64,000 nucleotides of DNA from Qipengyuania pelagi (GTDB lineage: Bacteria; Pseudomonadota; Alphaproteobacteria; Sphingomonadales; Sphingomonadaceae). Below the pieces are notes generated by a model. That model saw only the letters and a program-made list of their open reading frames with translations, was not told the origin of the DNA and searched no databases. Location of the stretch: positions 868,001-932,000 of the forward strand of contig NZ_WTYD01000001.1 of the NCBI RefSeq assembly GCF_009827295.1. Direction: 5' to 3'. The translations under genes and the position numbers were made by a program. Positions 38,051 through 45,994 of this stretch are shown here, in pieces (position 1 is the stretch's first letter; every line of letters starts with the position of its first letter).

Positions 38051-39535
38051 TCAGGCGGCGCGATTGATCGCCTTGGCGGAACGCGCCTGCGGAACAGTGA
38101 TGTCGCGCCCACCCTGCGAAAGCACGGCGCTTCCCCGCTGGCGTTCCTTCGCCCTGTAGAGGGCACGATCCGCAAGGCCTGTCGCTCGCTCGCGGTCCAT
38201 GGTGGGATCGCCGATCCGCACCGCGCCGATCGTCCCGCTGACTGCGAAATCCGGTGCGGTCGAGGGCGCCAGGCGCAAATTGACCAGTAGACGATCGATC
38301 GTCGCTTCGAGATTGGCGACCAGCCGGGTGTCGGTGATGAGCAGCACGAATTCATCGCCGCCAAGACGCGCGGCGAAGCTGTCCTTCAGCCATGGCGCGG
38401 TAAGGACTTTACCGGTCTTCATCAGCAATTCGTCGCCCACCGCGTGGCCGAAACGGTCATTGGCTTCCTTGAAGCGGTCGAGGTCGATGAGGATCAGTGC
38501 CACGTCCTGACCGGAGATGCGCGGCGCATAGGTCTTCGCATCGAAGCTTTCGTTGAATCGGCGCCGGCTCGCGATACCGGTCAATTCGTCGGTATTGGCC
38601 TTGTGGATCAACGCCTGTTCGAGGCGATAGCGTTCGGTCACGTCCTGAAACACGCCGATCAGGGCGACGGGCTTGCCGTGGTCCAGCTCGACCTCGCCCA
38701 TGGCGCGGACTCGGCGCGGACGGCCTTTCGCAGTGATGAAATCGACTTCGAGATCGTAGGACCGACCGGTCGAGATCGCCTGATCGATGGCCGCCGAGAG
38801 GATCGCGCGATCCGACGGGGGATAGAAGCTGAGCGCGTCCTCCAGCATCTCTTCCTGTCCCTTGGGCACTTCGTGGATGGCATAGACCTGGTCGGACCAT
38901 TCCAAGTGATTGTCGGCGAGGCACAGGCGCCAGGTGCCGAAGCCTGCGATCTTTTCACCCTGTCGCAGTTGACGATGGGCACGCTGCTGGTCTGCCAGCA
39001 ATTCGGTGAGCTGTTCCGCCGAGCGTTCGGCCACCGCCGCGTCGATCGCGGCCTGCACTAGCGTCTGCGCGACCGTGCCGAGCTGTTCCAGAGTATCGCG
39101 CTCCTCGGCCGAGAAACTGCGCGGGGCGAAATCGATCATGCACAGGGCACCGACCGGCACGGCCTCGCTGTCCGGCGCGATCTTTACCCAGATCGGGCGG
39201 CCGGCGTAAAAACGCATACCCTCTTCGGTGACCAGCGGATTCCCGGCGAACCTGGGGTCCTTCGACAGATCCTCCACGACCATCAGATCGGTCCCGACAA
39301 GGGCATGGCGGCAGATCGATTGTTCGGCGGGTATTTCAGTCAAGGACGGATCCGTCGCCGCTTTGAACCACTGGCGATCGCATTCCACCACGGTGATCGC
39401 GCTCAGCGGGCAGCCGAACATCGTCGCCGTCGCCTTGGCCAGTCCGTCGAACTGGGGCTGCCGTCGCTCGCCCAGCAGTTCGAGAACGGCATTGGCATTG
39501 GGCAGGCAGGGAAGGATCGATGTGGGGAGGGTCAT
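38051..39535 (-). CDS. Soluble diguanylate cyclase: GAF-PAS-GGDEF
   Basis: The 494-residue cytoplasmic protein has an N-terminal GAF domain (about 25-165, with ITVVECDRQWFKAATD and ICRHALVGTDLMVVEDLSKD). A short coiled linker follows, then a PAS domain (about 195-305, IAGFGTWRLCLADNHLEWSD) and a GGDEF domain (about 312-480). It has DELTGIASRRRFN and the intact active motif GGDEF at 392-396. The RxxD inhibition site is missing (LKDS). The ATG at MTLPTSILPCLPN is favoured because GAF homology begins soon after. No EAL domain is present. It lies downstream of rpsD behind a strong terminator, so it has its own promoter. Confidence 0.9.
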   Translation of the reverse strand: MTLPTSILPCLPNANAVLELLGERRQPQFDGLAKATATMFGCPLSAITVVECDRQWFKAATDPSLTEIPAEQSICRHALVGTDLMVVEDLSKDPRFAGNPLVTEEGMRFYAGRPIWVKIAPDSEAVPVGALCMIDFAPRSFSAEERDTLEQLGTVAQTLVQAAIDAAVAERSAEQLTELLADQQRAHRQLRQGEKIAGFGTWRLCLADNHLEWSDQVYAIHEVPKGQEEMLEDALSFYPPSDRAILSAAIDQAISTGRSYDLEVDFITAKGRPRRVRAMGEVELDHGKPVALIGVFQDVTERYRLEQALIHKANTDELTGIASRRRFNESFDAKTYAPRISGQDVALILIDLDRFKEANDRFGHAVGDELLMKTGKVLTAPWLKDSFAARLGGDEFVLLITDTRLVANLEATIDRLLVNLRLAPSTAPDFAVSGTIGAVRIGDPTMDRERATGLADRALYRAKERQRGSAVLSQGGRDITVPQARSAKAINRAA

Positions 39536-39645
39536 GCCGCCATGGCTAGCGCCCTCATGGTTGCGCCCGCCCTGTAGCGATACTTGGTAAATATACTTAA
39601 ACCTTCCGATCCCAAACGCGACGGTCCGACGATGTCCTCGCAAAC

Positions 39646-39678
39646 GAAAAGGGCGGCCCCGAAGGACCGCCCTTTCGT
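39646..39678 (-). terminator. Rho-independent terminator after rpsD
   Basis: On the minus strand, AAGGGCGGTCC and the complementary GGGCCGCCCTT (one imperfect pair) flank a TTCG tetraloop, followed by TTCGTTT. It starts 24 bases after the rpsD stop. The stem is GC-rich with A/T-rich flanks, so it should work in both directions. Confidence 0.85.
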
Positions 39679-39701
39679 ATTTGCGGAACCGGTAAAACCG
39701 A

Positions 39702-40316
39702 TCAGCGCGAATAGAATTCGACGACCAGATTCGGTTCCATCGTGACCGGATAAGGCACTTCGTCGAGCTTGGGCACGCGGGTGAAGGTCACCTTGTCGTT
39801 GCCGTCGGGCGCGACGTAATCGGGGATTTCACGCTCGGGCAGGCTCTGCGCTTCGATGACCAGCGCCATGTCCTTGGCCTTGCTGCCGAGGCTGACAACG
39901 TCGCCGACCTTGACGCGGGCCGAAGCGATGTTGGTCTTCTTGCCGTTCAGATAGATGTGGCCGTGCGAGACGATCTGGCGCGCGGCGAAGATGGTCGGCG
40001 CGAACTTGGCGCGATAGACCACCATATCGAGGCGCTGCTCGAGCAGGCCGATCAGGTTCTGGCCGGTATCGCCCTTGATACGCGCAGCTTCCTGATAGGT
40101 GCGCTTGAACTGCTTCTCGGTCACGTCGCCGTAATAGCCCTTGAGCTTCTGCTTGGCGCGCAGCTGGAGGCCGAAGTCCGACATCTTGCTCTTGCGGCGC
40201 TGGCCGTGCTGGCCGGGGCCGTAGGAGCGCTTGTTGACCGGCGAATTCGGACGACCCCAGATGTTTTCACCCATCCGGCGGTCGAGTTTGTACTTGGCGC
40301 TCTTGCGCTTCGACAT
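39702..40316 (-). CDS. rpsD: 30S ribosomal protein S4
   Basis: S4 binds 16S rRNA early in 30S assembly. The 204-residue protein starts [20 protein letters not shown], has a zinc-free alphaproteobacterial N-terminus, and carries the S4 RNA-binding domain (about 95-160) with [20 protein letters not shown] and [18 protein letters not shown]. An upstream in-frame extension of 15 codons is rejected, as family members begin at MSKR. A promoter-like pair about 150 bp upstream leaves a long leader, which might carry an S4 autoregulatory structure (inference). The gene ends at a strong terminator. Confidence 0.98.
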   Translation of the reverse strand: MSKRKSAKYKLDRRMGENIWGRPNSPVNKRSYGPGQHGQRRKSKMSDFGLQLRAKQKLKGYYGDVTEKQFKRTYQEAARIKGDTGQNLIGLLEQRLDMVVYRAKFAPTIFAARQIVSHGHIYLNGKKTNIASARVKVGDVVSLGSKAKDMALVIEAQSLPEREIPDYVAPDGNDKVTFTRVPKLDEVPYPVTMEPNLVVEFYSR

Positions 40317-40461
40317 AAGTCGTATCCTTCGATTTGCTGTCACCACGCCCCAATCCACCATGGATCAAGGCTGGCGCTTGAACCCGGCATCGCACCACAT
40401 GGGCTGTTCCCATGCGCGGCCACCGCTTCACCGGGGTGCGGAGCCAATTCGCGAAGCGCGG

Positions 40462-40489
40462 CCCTTAGCAGTTATGGCATCCGCGTCAA
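40462..40489 (-). promoter_or_regulatory. Candidate promoter of rpsD
   Basis: TTGACG and TAAGGG with a 16-bp spacer stand on the minus strand about 145 bp before rpsD. The remaining leader (about 140 bases) contains GC-rich inverted segments around CACCGCTTCACCGGGGTG. Only the -35 is a strong match. Confidence 0.35.
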
Positions 40490-40542
40490 GGCAGGCGTTC
40501 CGCGCTCGACAATTCGGGCGCGGGCGGGCAGGGCGCTGAGCC

Positions 40543-40854
40543 ATGGACACCGATTATCTCCTGCCCGACGATTGCACCACCATGGCCGAGGTGCGCCGCG
40601 GCGTCGACGCCACCGATCGCGAACTCATGGCGCTGCTCGATCGCCGCTTCGGCTACATGCGCGCGGCCGCGCGGATCAAGACCGATCGGACCGTGGTGCG
40701 TGACGAGGCGCGCAAGGCCGAAGTTATCGCAAATGCGCGGAGCGATGCCGGCAAACGCGGACTGCCAGCGGACAAAATCGAACAAATGTGGGAGCTTCTG
40801 GTCGAAACCTCGATTGGCTATGAACTCATCGAATGGGACCGGATCAGGGCTTGA
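40543..40854 (+). CDS. Chorismate mutase, AroQ type II (PchB-like)
   Basis: This 103-residue all-helical protein is of the AroQ class. It resembles the isochorismate pyruvate-lyase/chorismate mutase PchB, with DDCTTMAEVRRGVDATDREL, LLDRRFGYMRAAARIKT, RKAEVIANARSDAGKRGLP and a C-terminal helix LVETSIGYELIEWDR. The catalytic Arg, Lys and Glu positions appear in RRGV, RIK and the EL region. It rearranges chorismate to prephenate for Phe/Tyr or acts as a lyase; the former is likelier since no siderophore genes are near. Its stop overlaps the convergent trmJ stop by 11 bp. Confidence 0.85.
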   Translation: MDTDYLLPDDCTTMAEVRRGVDATDRELMALLDRRFGYMRAAARIKTDRTVVRDEARKAEVIANARSDAGKRGLPADKIEQMWELLVETSIGYELIEWDRIRA

Positions 40855-41572
40855 GGTCCGGCTTCGGCCCGCGCTGGAGGCTCGACAGCACGCCGCGCAG
40901 GGTGCGCACTTCGAGATGGTTCCAGCCCGGCTTGGTCAGCACGCCGCGCAAGGTTCGGCGGGTCGCTTCGGTGCGGGATTCGGGCAGGAAATAGCCCCTG
41001 GGCTCCAGCATGGTCTCGAGATGCGAGATCAGCCCGTCCAGTTCCTCTTGGGGAGCCGGGGGTAGCAAATCCTCCTGCGTCGGCTGCACCAGGCCTTCAT
41101 GCTTCGACCATTCATAGGCGCACAGGATCACTGCCTGCGCCAGATTGAGCGATCCGAAGTCGGGGTTGATCGGTACGGTGAGGATGGCGCGGGCGAGGGC
41201 GACGTCCTCGGTTTCGAGGCCCGAGCGTTCCGGGCCGAACAGGATCGCGCTGCGGCCCGCGGCGCCTGCCATTTCGCGCGCCGCTTCCTCGGGCGTGACG
41301 ACCGGCTTGGTCACCCCGCGTTTGCGCACCGTCGTTGCATAGACATGGGCGCAATCGGCCACCGCCTCGGCCGTGGTTTCGAAGACGCTGGCGCGCTCCA
41401 GAACCACATTCGCTCCCGCAGCGGCCGGCCCGGCGGAGGGGTTCGGCCACCCGTCGCGCGGCGCGACCAGGCGCATTTCGACCAGCCCGAAATTGAGCAT
41501 CGCGCGCGCGGCCTTGCCGATATTCTCGCCCAATTGCGGGCGGACCAGGACGATGACGGGCTTTTCGGCCAT
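40844..41572 (-). CDS. trmJ: tRNA (cytidine/uridine-2'-O-)-methyltransferase TrmJ
   Basis: TrmJ methylates the 2'-OH of position 32 in several tRNAs. The 242-residue SPOUT-class enzyme has VIVLVRPQLGENIGKAARAM with the catalytic Arg region. The knotted SAM-binding segments are SAILFGPERSGLETEDV and IPINPDFGSLNLAQAVI-like TVPINPDFGSLNLAQAVIL. A C-terminal helical part (about 165-242) is typical of TrmJ. The ATG follows the nrdR stop by one base, so the genes are coupled. It is the last gene of the rpiB-glyA-small membrane protein-nrdR-trmJ run and converges with the chorismate mutase. Confidence 0.92.
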   Translation of the reverse strand: MAEKPVIVLVRPQLGENIGKAARAMLNFGLVEMRLVAPRDGWPNPSAGPAAAGANVVLERASVFETTAEAVADCAHVYATTVRKRGVTKPVVTPEEAAREMAGAAGRSAILFGPERSGLETEDVALARAILTVPINPDFGSLNLAQAVILCAYEWSKHEGLVQPTQEDLLPPAPQEELDGLISHLETMLEPRGYFLPESRTEATRRTLRGVLTKPGWNHLEVRTLRGVLSSLQRGPKPDLKP

Positions 41573-41573
41573 T

Positions 41574-42062
41574 CTATTCAGCCCGGCGTCCGTCGGCGGC
41601 TTCCTGAACCGTGCTCGCGAATTCCTCGAAGTCGCGTGCCTCGCTGAAATCGCGATAGACGCTGGCGAAGCGGATATAGGCGACACTGTCCAGCTGGCGC
41701 AGGCCGTCCATCACCATCTCGCCGATGCGTTTCGACGGGATTTCGGCCTCTCCAGCGGTTTCGACCTGGCGCTGGATGCCGGAGACGAGCTGGTCGATCC
41801 GTTCCTGATCGACGCTGCGCTTGCGGCAGGCGAGGGCGATCGACTGTTCCAGTTTGCCCCGATCGAAAGGCTGGCGGCGTGCTTCCTTGCCCTCACCACC
41901 CGACTTCACCACAGTCACCTCGCGCAATTGGACGCGTTCGAAGGTGGTGAAGCGCGCGCCGCAGCTGGCGCATTGCCGCCGCCGCCGGATCGCGGAATTG
42001 TCTTCCGTCGGGCGGCTGTCCTTGACCTGGCTGTCTTCATTGGCGCAAAATGGGCAGCGCAT
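41574..42062 (-). CDS. nrdR: Transcriptional repressor NrdR
   Basis: NrdR is a zinc-ribbon and ATP-cone repressor of ribonucleotide reductase genes. The 162-residue protein begins [20 protein letters not shown] with the zinc cysteines CPFC and CASC ([18 protein letters not shown]). It then has an ATP-cone domain (about 48-140). The gene order glyA-nrdR is common in proteobacteria. It lies 8 bp from the small membrane protein and one base before trmJ. No NrdR box is seen in this window, which is expected as nrd genes are elsewhere. Confidence 0.96.
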   Translation of the reverse strand: MRCPFCANEDSQVKDSRPTEDNSAIRRRRQCASCGARFTTFERVQLREVTVVKSGGEGKEARRQPFDRGKLEQSIALACRKRSVDQERIDQLVSGIQRQVETAGEAEIPSKRIGEMVMDGLRQLDSVAYIRFASVYRDFSEARDFEEFASTVQEAADGRRAE

Positions 42063-42070
42063 TCAGAGGC

Positions 42071-42289
42071 TTACTTCTTGATTCTGTTGTAGAATGCGAA
42101 GCCCGCCCCGACGATGGCGCCTACAGGGAGCGTTACCACCGGCAACAAAGCACCGGCAAGGGCACCGATCGCGGCCCCGGCAAGGACAGGCTTGGTCGAA
42201 GGATGGTCCATGCCGCCCTTCGCCATGCCGGAGACTTCCGCCTTCGCGTCTTCGACCCAGTCGTTGCGGCGCGGTTCTCGATTGTCCAT
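42071..42289 (-). CDS. Small membrane protein of unknown function
   Basis: This is a 72-residue protein with a polar N-terminus (MDNREPRRNDWVEDAKAEV, residues 1-19) and one Gly/Ala-rich membrane helix or hairpin (about 38-66, VLAGAAIGALAGALLPVVTL). It ends with the basic FYNRIKK. It has a perfect GAGGAGGA ribosome site, and the position between glyA and nrdR, 10 bp and 8 bp from each, supports a real gene. Glycine-zipper patterns suggest oligomerisation in the membrane. No family could be named. Confidence 0.72.
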   Translation of the reverse strand: MDNREPRRNDWVEDAKAEVSGMAKGGMDHPSTKPVLAGAAIGALAGALLPVVTLPVGAIVGAGFAFYNRIKK

Positions 42290-42299
42290 GTCGTCCTCC

Positions 42300-43616
42300 T
42301 CAACGGCCCGGATAGACCGGGAATTTGTCGCACAATTCGCTGACACGATCGCGCACGCTTTCCTCGACGGCGGGGTCACCCTCCGCACCCTTGCTCGAAA
42401 GTCCTTCCACGACTTCGGCGATCAGCCTGCCGATGGTGCGGAATTCCTCGGTTCCGAAGCCGCGCGTCGTGCCTGCGGGTGTACCGAGACGCACGCCACT
42501 GGTCACGAAGGGGCTGCGCGTGTCGTAGGGGATGCCGTTCTTGTTGCAGGTCAGCCAGGCGCGATCGAGGCCCTTTTCGGCATCCTTGCCGGTCACGTCC
42601 TTGGCAGTGAGATCGACAAGCATTGAGTGATTGTCCGTCCCGCCCGAAACGACCCGAAGGCCGTTCTCCTCAAGGCTGGCGGCAAGGGCGCGCGCATTGG
42701 CGACCACAGCCACCGCATAGTCCTTGAAATCGGGCCGCAGCGCCTCCGCGAAAGCGACCGCCTTGGCAGCGACGATATGCATCAGCGGGCCGCCCTGCAT
42801 TCCCGGAAAAACCGCCATGTTGATCGGCTTCGAAAGCTCGGGATCGTTCCACAGGATCACGCCCGAGCGGGGCCCGCGCAGGCTTTTGTGCGTCGTGGTC
42901 GTCACGACATGGGCGTGCGGGATGGGCGAGGGGTGGGCACCGCCCGCGACGAGGCCGGAAATGTGGCTCATATCGACCATCAGATAGGCGCCGACCTCGT
43001 CCGCGATCCGGCGGAAGGCTTCCCAGTCCCAGGTGCGCGAATAGGCAGTGCCGCCGGCGATGATCAGCTTGGGCTTGTGCGCCTTGGCCGTCGCCATGAC
43101 CGCGTCCATGTCGATCAGCTCGTCCTCGCGGCGCACGCCGTAGCTGACCGGGTTGAACCACTTGCCGCTCATATTGACCGGCGATCCGTGAGTCAGATGC
43201 CCGCCCGAGTTCAAGTCGAGGCCCATGAAGGTGTCGCCGGGCTGGAGCAGGGCGAGGAAGACCGCCTGATTCATCTGGCTGCCGCTGTTCGGCTGCACAT
43301 TGGCGAATTCGCAGCCGAACAGCTGCTTCGCACGCTCGATCGCCAGGGTCTCGACGACATCCGCGTAATCGCAGCCGCCATAGTAGCGCTTGCCGGGATA
43401 GCCCTCGGCATATTTGTTCGTGAAGACGCTGCCCGCGGCTTCCAGCACGGCGGAGGAGGCGATGTTCTCGCTCGCGATCAGCTCGATCTTGTCCTGCTGC
43501 CGCTTCAGCTCGTTGCGGATCGCACCGTAGATCTCGGGATCGGCTTCGGCGAGACTGTCATGCCAGAAGCGATCGGTGGGGGTGCGGCTTTGATCGGGGG
43601 CGGGCTGAGTGGCCAA
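42300..43616 (-). CDS. glyA: Serine hydroxymethyltransferase
   Basis: GlyA interconverts serine and glycine and loads the one-carbon pool with PLP. The 438-residue protein has [18 protein letters not shown] and [40 protein letters not shown] follows, and the PLP-Lys sits in [19 protein letters not shown]. The only start that fits is TTG at 43616, seven bases after a GGAG. The next in-frame ATG is far inside the enzyme. It follows rpiB directly and precedes the small membrane protein and nrdR. Use of TTG could lower initiation. Confidence 0.95.
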   Translation of the reverse strand: MATQPAPDQSRTPTDRFWHDSLAEADPEIYGAIRNELKRQQDKIELIASENIASSAVLEAAGSVFTNKYAEGYPGKRYYGGCDYADVVETLAIERAKQLFGCEFANVQPNSGSQMNQAVFLALLQPGDTFMGLDLNSGGHLTHGSPVNMSGKWFNPVSYGVRREDELIDMDAVMATAKAHKPKLIIAGGTAYSRTWDWEAFRRIADEVGAYLMVDMSHISGLVAGGAHPSPIPHAHVVTTTTHKSLRGPRSGVILWNDPELSKPINMAVFPGMQGGPLMHIVAAKAVAFAEALRPDFKDYAVAVVANARALAASLEENGLRVVSGGTDNHSMLVDLTAKDVTGKDAEKGLDRAWLTCNKNGIPYDTRSPFVTSGVRLGTPAGTTRGFGTEEFRTIGRLIAEVVEGLSSKGAEGDPAVEESVRDRVSELCDKFPVYPGR

Positions 43617-43617
43617 G

Positions 43618-44055
43618 TCACATCTCCGGATTGGACAGTTTGTCGACGCGGCGCTGATGCCGGTCGCCGAGAAAATCGGTCGAAAGGAACGCCTCGAGGC
43701 AGGCTTTCGCCATGTCGGAGCCGGTGAGGCGGGCGCCCATGGCAATGACGTTCGCGTCGTTGTGCGAGCGTGCCAGCTCCGCGCTCAGGGGCTCGGACAC
43801 GAGCGCGCTGCGGCACGCCGGATTGCGGTTGACCGCGATCGAGATGCCGATCCCGCTGCCGCAGAGCGCAACCCCGCGTTCCGCCGTGCCATCGGCGACG
43901 ACGCTGGCGAGCTTGTAGCCGTAATCGGGATAGTCGACGCTGTCGGTCGTCTCCGGCCCGAGGTCGGCAACCTCGTGGCCCTGTTCGATCATCCAGTCGC
44001 GCAATTCGGCCTTGAGGTCGATGGCGGCATGGTCGGAGGCAATGGCGATACGCAT
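43618..44055 (-). CDS. rpiB: Ribose-5-phosphate isomerase B
   Basis: RpiB interconverts ribose-5-phosphate and ribulose-5-phosphate. The 145-residue protein begins [20 protein letters not shown] with the conserved DHA. It has [17 protein letters not shown] with the catalytic Cys, [13 protein letters not shown] and [11 protein letters not shown]. The ATG is used; a longer in-frame start upstream is not supported. The stop is one base before the glyA TTG. The rpiB-glyA pair is common in alphaproteobacteria. Confidence 0.95.
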   Translation of the reverse strand: MRIAIASDHAAIDLKAELRDWMIEQGHEVADLGPETTDSVDYPDYGYKLASVVADGTAERGVALCGSGIGISIAVNRNPACRSALVSEPLSAELARSHNDANVIAMGARLTGSDMAKACLEAFLSTDFLGDRHQRRVDKLSNPEM

Positions 44056-44104
44056 GGTGCGTTCGCATAGAAGCGATCGCCCTCCATTTCCACCATGTTC
44101 GCGA

Positions 44105-44455
44105 TCAATCCCCGCATTCCAGCTGCTCCCGAATCTGCGAGAACTGATAGGGCTTGGTGATTGTCGGGCATTTGGCGAACCGGGGGGGATGTTCGGCATC
44201 GCCATAGCCGGTCGCGAAGACGAAGGGCACGCCTAGCTCGTCCAGCCGCGCGGCGACGGGGTAGCTCTTTTCGCCATGCAGATTGACGTCGAGCACTGCG
44301 CAATCTGGGCTGGCCCGGCCTAGCGCGGCGAGGGCCTGGGTGACCGTTCCCGAAACGATGACCTGTGCCCCGTTATCGAGCAGCATATCCTCGAGGCACA
44401 TTGCGATGATCGGCTCGTCTTCGAGGATCAGGACCGTCTTGCCCGTCCAGGTCAC
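44105..44455 (-). CDS. Single-domain response regulator, FATGUY type
   Basis: This is a 116-residue stand-alone receiver. It has the acidic pocket LILEDEPIIA (residues about 9-18) and phospho-acceptor D56 in CAVLDVNLHG. The VPFVFATGYGD segment (77-86) has the Thr/Ala pattern of the FATGUY family, and K101 sits in TITKPYQ. FATGUY receivers such as SdrG in Sphingomonas relay phosphate to the general stress response network. The start is GTG overlapping the kinase stop (GTGA), and the shared operon suggests a cognate pair with the HWE kinase. There is no output domain. Confidence 0.85.
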   Translation of the reverse strand: MTWTGKTVLILEDEPIIAMCLEDMLLDNGAQVIVSGTVTQALAALGRASPDCAVLDVNLHGEKSYPVAARLDELGVPFVFATGYGDAEHPPRFAKCPTITKPYQFSQIREQLECGD

Positions 44456-45867
44456 AGTACAGCCTCGATTCGGCATTCGAACCCTTCGGGCAGGTATTCA
44501 AGCTTCGCGCTGCCATTCGTCACGCCGAAGCCGCGCTTGATAAGGCGCGAGCCGAACCCTTTCGATTGGGGCTGTTCGACCGGGGGGCCACCGCTTTCCC
44601 GACAGAGAAAAGTGACGTCAGTCCCTTCGTCGACGATTGCCGCTGACCACTCGATCTCGACCTTGCCCCCCTCTTGCGAAAGCGCCCCGTATTTGATGGC
44701 ATTGGTCGAAAGTTCGTGGACGACCATGGCCAGGGCAACGGCAGCCTGCGGGTCGATGGCAAGCTTGGGGCCGGCACAGCTGACCCTGTCCTCGTCGGTT
44801 CCGACCGTCGCGGCGAGGGCCCGCCTGACGATGGTCCCGATATCCGCCGATTCCCAATGACGCTCGGTCAGAAGATTGTGCGCGCTCGCCAGGGCCGCGA
44901 GGCGCGCGCTGAACGTATCCATCGAAGGCTGGCATTCGACCGTGCGGAACGATTGCTGCGCCAGCCCCTGCACGATTGCCAGCGTGTTCTTCACGCGGTG
45001 ATTGAGTTCATTGATGAGCAGGCGCTGGTGATCTTCGGCATGGACCTCTTCGGTCGCGTCGTGGCCCTGAATGAAAATGCCCTGCACTTCACCGCTATCG
45101 CTGAAGATCGGTTGGAAGATGAATTCGAGGAACAGGGTCTGGAGCCCCTCGTCGGGGTCGTGTTGGATTTTCACCTCTTCTCGGGCCCCGAAATAGGGCT
45201 CGCCGCTGGTATAAACCCTGTCCAGCGTATCGATATAACCTTGCGCAATCATCTCCGGCAATGCCTCGCCGACGGTCTTACCGATGAGGTCGCGTCCGCC
45301 GACAAGGTGGCGATAGGCGGCGTTCGCCATGACGAAGCGATGGTCGCTGGTCCCTAGAACTGCGACGAAGCCGGGCGCCTGTTCCAGCAAAGCCCGCAAT
45401 TGCAGCAATTCCTTGTTCGCATCGGCATAGCGTTCCTCGACCGCCCGTGCGCGCTGCAAGACCCCCATCGCTTCGCGCATACGGCGCAGCTCTTCGACTT
45501 CGGTGATGTCGACCGTGTGCTGGAGGATCAGTTCGACCCCGCCCGCCTCATTCAAGAGAGGGGTGTGGGTGGCGCTCCAGTAATGGGTGTCGAAGCTGCC
45601 GCGCTCGTCGGGGATATCGTAACGGATATGGGCGATTTCGTCCGGTCTGCCGGTTTCCAGCACCCGATCGAAAGATGCGCGTAACTGTCGATAGCTCTCG
45701 CCCTCGCTCGGATAGGCTTCGAACAGATTGCGCCCGACGATATCGTCGAGACGGCGCATGGTGACTTTGAGATATTCCCGGTTCGCCCAGACGATCGTCA
45801 GGTCGCGATCCAGCATCACATAGGAATTCGGAGAATTGTCCAGCAAGCTCTTGAAGTCGAGAGTCAC
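44452..45867 (-). CDS. PAS-PAS HWE-family sensor histidine kinase
   Basis: This 471-residue soluble sensor has two PAS domains (about 5-125, LLDNSPNSYVMLDRDLTIVW; and about 160-275, LLEQAPGFVAVLGTSDHRFV). An HWE-type kinase core follows with phospho-acceptor H290 in LINELNHRVKNTLAIVQGLA and N box HELSTNAIKYGALS (H384, N389). The G box SKGFGSRLIKRGF closes it. The usual W-x-E before GGPPV reads C-R-E here. No membrane segment or LOV cysteine motif is visible, so the signal is unknown. It is the first gene of a two-gene unit with the FATGUY receiver. HWE kinases feed the general stress response in sphingomonads (inference). Confidence 0.88.
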   Translation of the reverse strand: MTLDFKSLLDNSPNSYVMLDRDLTIVWANREYLKVTMRRLDDIVGRNLFEAYPSEGESYRQLRASFDRVLETGRPDEIAHIRYDIPDERGSFDTHYWSATHTPLLNEAGGVELILQHTVDITEVEELRRMREAMGVLQRARAVEERYADANKELLQLRALLEQAPGFVAVLGTSDHRFVMANAAYRHLVGGRDLIGKTVGEALPEMIAQGYIDTLDRVYTSGEPYFGAREEVKIQHDPDEGLQTLFLEFIFQPIFSDSGEVQGIFIQGHDATEEVHAEDHQRLLINELNHRVKNTLAIVQGLAQQSFRTVECQPSMDTFSARLAALASAHNLLTERHWESADIGTIVRRALAATVGTDEDRVSCAGPKLAIDPQAAVALAMVVHELSTNAIKYGALSQEGGKVEIEWSAAIVDEGTDVTFLCRESGGPPVEQPQSKGFGSRLIKRGFGVTNGSAKLEYLPEGFECRIEAVL

Positions 45868-45945
45868 GTGGCATCCGTCCTGGCAGGCCTAATATCATAG
45901 CACAGGGGATGCACCGGCAGATCTGACCGGTCCCCTACTGCCTAA

Positions 45946-45969
45946 AACGGCAAGCAGGAAACCGGTTCC
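45946..45969 (-). promoter_or_regulatory. Near-consensus EcfG-type promoter upstream of the HWE kinase
   Basis: GGAAC and CGTT are present on the minus strand with a 15-bp spacer, about 80 bp before the kinase ATG. The consensus for the general stress sigma factor is GGAAC-N16/17-CGTT, so the spacing is one base short. It is listed as a weak candidate. Confidence 0.3.
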
Positions 45970-45994
45970 AGCCTAGCTATTAAAATTGTTAAAT

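Noticed and set aside
45972..45990. CtrA-like TTAA pairs downstream of the Phd-PAS gene
   Set aside because: The two TTAA boxes are 5 bp apart rather than 7 and lie in an AT-rich gene end, so a CtrA site is not supported.
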